5,482 nt of DNA. It comes from Methanosarcinales archaeon (GTDB taxonomy: Archaea > Halobacteriota > Methanosarcinia > Methanosarcinales > Methanogasteraceae). The notes beneath the pieces were generated by a model. It did no database searches, was not told where the DNA came from, and saw only the letters and a list, made by a program, of their open reading frames with translations. Location: positions 1-5,482 of the forward strand of contig DAOUXE010000101.1 in assembly GCA_030666765.1 (NCBI GenBank). The letters run 5' to 3'. Both the position numbers and the translations under genes were made by a program. Positions 5,121 to 5,482 of this stretch are shown in pieces; within the stretch, counting starts at the first letter, position 1, and each line of letters begins with the position of its first letter.

Positions 5121-5188
5121 TATGGTGTATTTGGCTTTGTGTACTCTGCCATTTTGGATATTGCGTGACTTCGTAGTTCAGATACCCG

Positions 5189-5206
5189 TAAACACGTAAG
5201 TGTTTA
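5189..5206. promoter_or_regulatory. 18-bp inverted repeat upstream of larE-like gene, possible operator
   Basis: TAAACAC (5189-5195) and GTGTTTA (5200-5206) are perfect complements around GTAA. The right arm overlaps TTTAAT (5203-5208), a weak TATA-like box about 33 bp before the ATG at 5240. A regulator binding here could block transcription. The surrounding 5121-5239 holds no other feature I can support. Confidence 0.35.
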
Positions 5207-5239
5207 ATCCGAGCACCAACGTCGAGATGATACCCCCTA

Positions 5240-5482
5240 ATGAACGAAACACTGCAGAAGACAAAGCACGTAATCGATGTGATTGCAGAACGCGGAAGCA
5301 TCCTGATTGCGTTCTCTGGCGGCGTGGACAGTTCCGTTCTCGCATCTGTCGCGAAAGAGAGCGGTGCAGACGTACTCGCAGTGACCGCTGACTCGGGGCT
5401 ACTCGGGCGCCGCGGACTAAAGGATGCCATAAAGGTGGCAGACGAGATCGGGGTAAAACATGAGATCTTCGATTTCGAGATA
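5240..5482 (+). CDS. larE: LarE-like ATP-dependent sulfur transferase, N-terminal part (runs off window)
   Basis: The first 81 codons contain the PP-loop signature AFSGGVDSSVLASVAKESGA (Ser26-Gly-Gly-Val-Asp-Ser-Ser32), which binds ATP and adenylates the substrate in the N-type ATP pyrophosphatase superfamily. DVLAVTADSGLLGRRGLKDA and VADEIGVKHEIFDFEI follow, matching the LarE/COG1606 pattern of VTA.SPLLP..E...A...A..IG..H. LarE-type enzymes activate a substrate with ATP and transfer sulfur; in bacteria LarE makes the nickel pincer cofactor, while archaeal homologues are often of unassigned substrate. The sacrificial Cys of classical LarE would lie outside the window. ATG 5240 is chosen because the PP-loop falls at the usual distance and GAGATGAT (5224-5231) precedes it. 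Related NAD synthase or GMP synthase PP-loop proteins are less likely. Confidence 0.8.
   Translation, partial: MNETLQKTKHVIDVIAERGSILIAFSGGVDSSVLASVAKESGADVLAVTADSGLLGRRGLKDAIKVADEIGVKHEIFDFEI

Noticed and set aside
5121..5168. Read-through extension of the small partner protein
   Set aside because: The stop is TAA, not the UAG used for pyrrolysine in some methanogens. There is no other sign of recoding.

Overview
The window looks like part of an archaeal chromosome, most likely a methanogenic or methane-oxidising euryarchaeon (Methanosarcinales/ANME-like). This is inferred from gene content: a DUF234-type archaeal ATPase relic, a CARDB/S-layer-like exported protein paired with a MacB-type permease, a stand-alone CbiG C-terminal domain, a PIN-domain pair and a LarE-type PP-loop enzyme. 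TATA-like boxes about 26 bp upstream of start codons, with no Shine-Dalgarno, fit leaderless archaeal transcription. The exact lineage cannot be fixed from the sequence alone.

Layout. Positions 1-262 are the 3' end of an ISL3-family insertion sequence: the transposase C-terminus and a right terminal repeat. It sits in a second, unrelated repeat element (263-406), of which a better preserved copy lies at 4122-4363. Next is a decayed archaeal ATPase C-terminal (DUF234, nuclease-like) domain at about 407-849, with an in-frame stop, a frameshift at a G run, and a conserved Asp changed to Asn. The promoter of the next operon lies inside this relic. Positions 846-3325 hold a two-gene operon with an ATGA overlap: an exported, C-terminally anchored Ig/CARDB-like protein and a MacB/FtsX-type permease. 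No ATPase subunit is present. A 400-bp gap (3326-3725) carries no convincing gene but has four GTAGAACA motifs and an 8-bp-arm inverted repeat over a TATA-like sequence. A stand-alone CbiG C-terminal domain follows (3726-4088), then the second copy of the dispersed element. A PIN-domain toxin-like gene (4511-4984) overlaps a 50-codon partner gene (4968-5120). The window ends in the N-terminal 81 codons of a LarE-like enzyme (5240-5482).

How it fits together. The left 850 bp are an insertion-scarred graveyard in front of a functional envelope operon. The exported protein and permease probably work together at the cell surface with an ATPase encoded elsewhere. CbiG (cobamide synthesis) and LarE (sulfur insertion) are metabolic genes separated by a mobile-element scar and a toxin-antitoxin-like pair. 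The most distinctive signals are the nested insertion, the 242-bp element with a short zinc-ribbon reading frame conserved between copies, the ATPase relic split between reading frames, and the motif-rich gap at 3326-3725.
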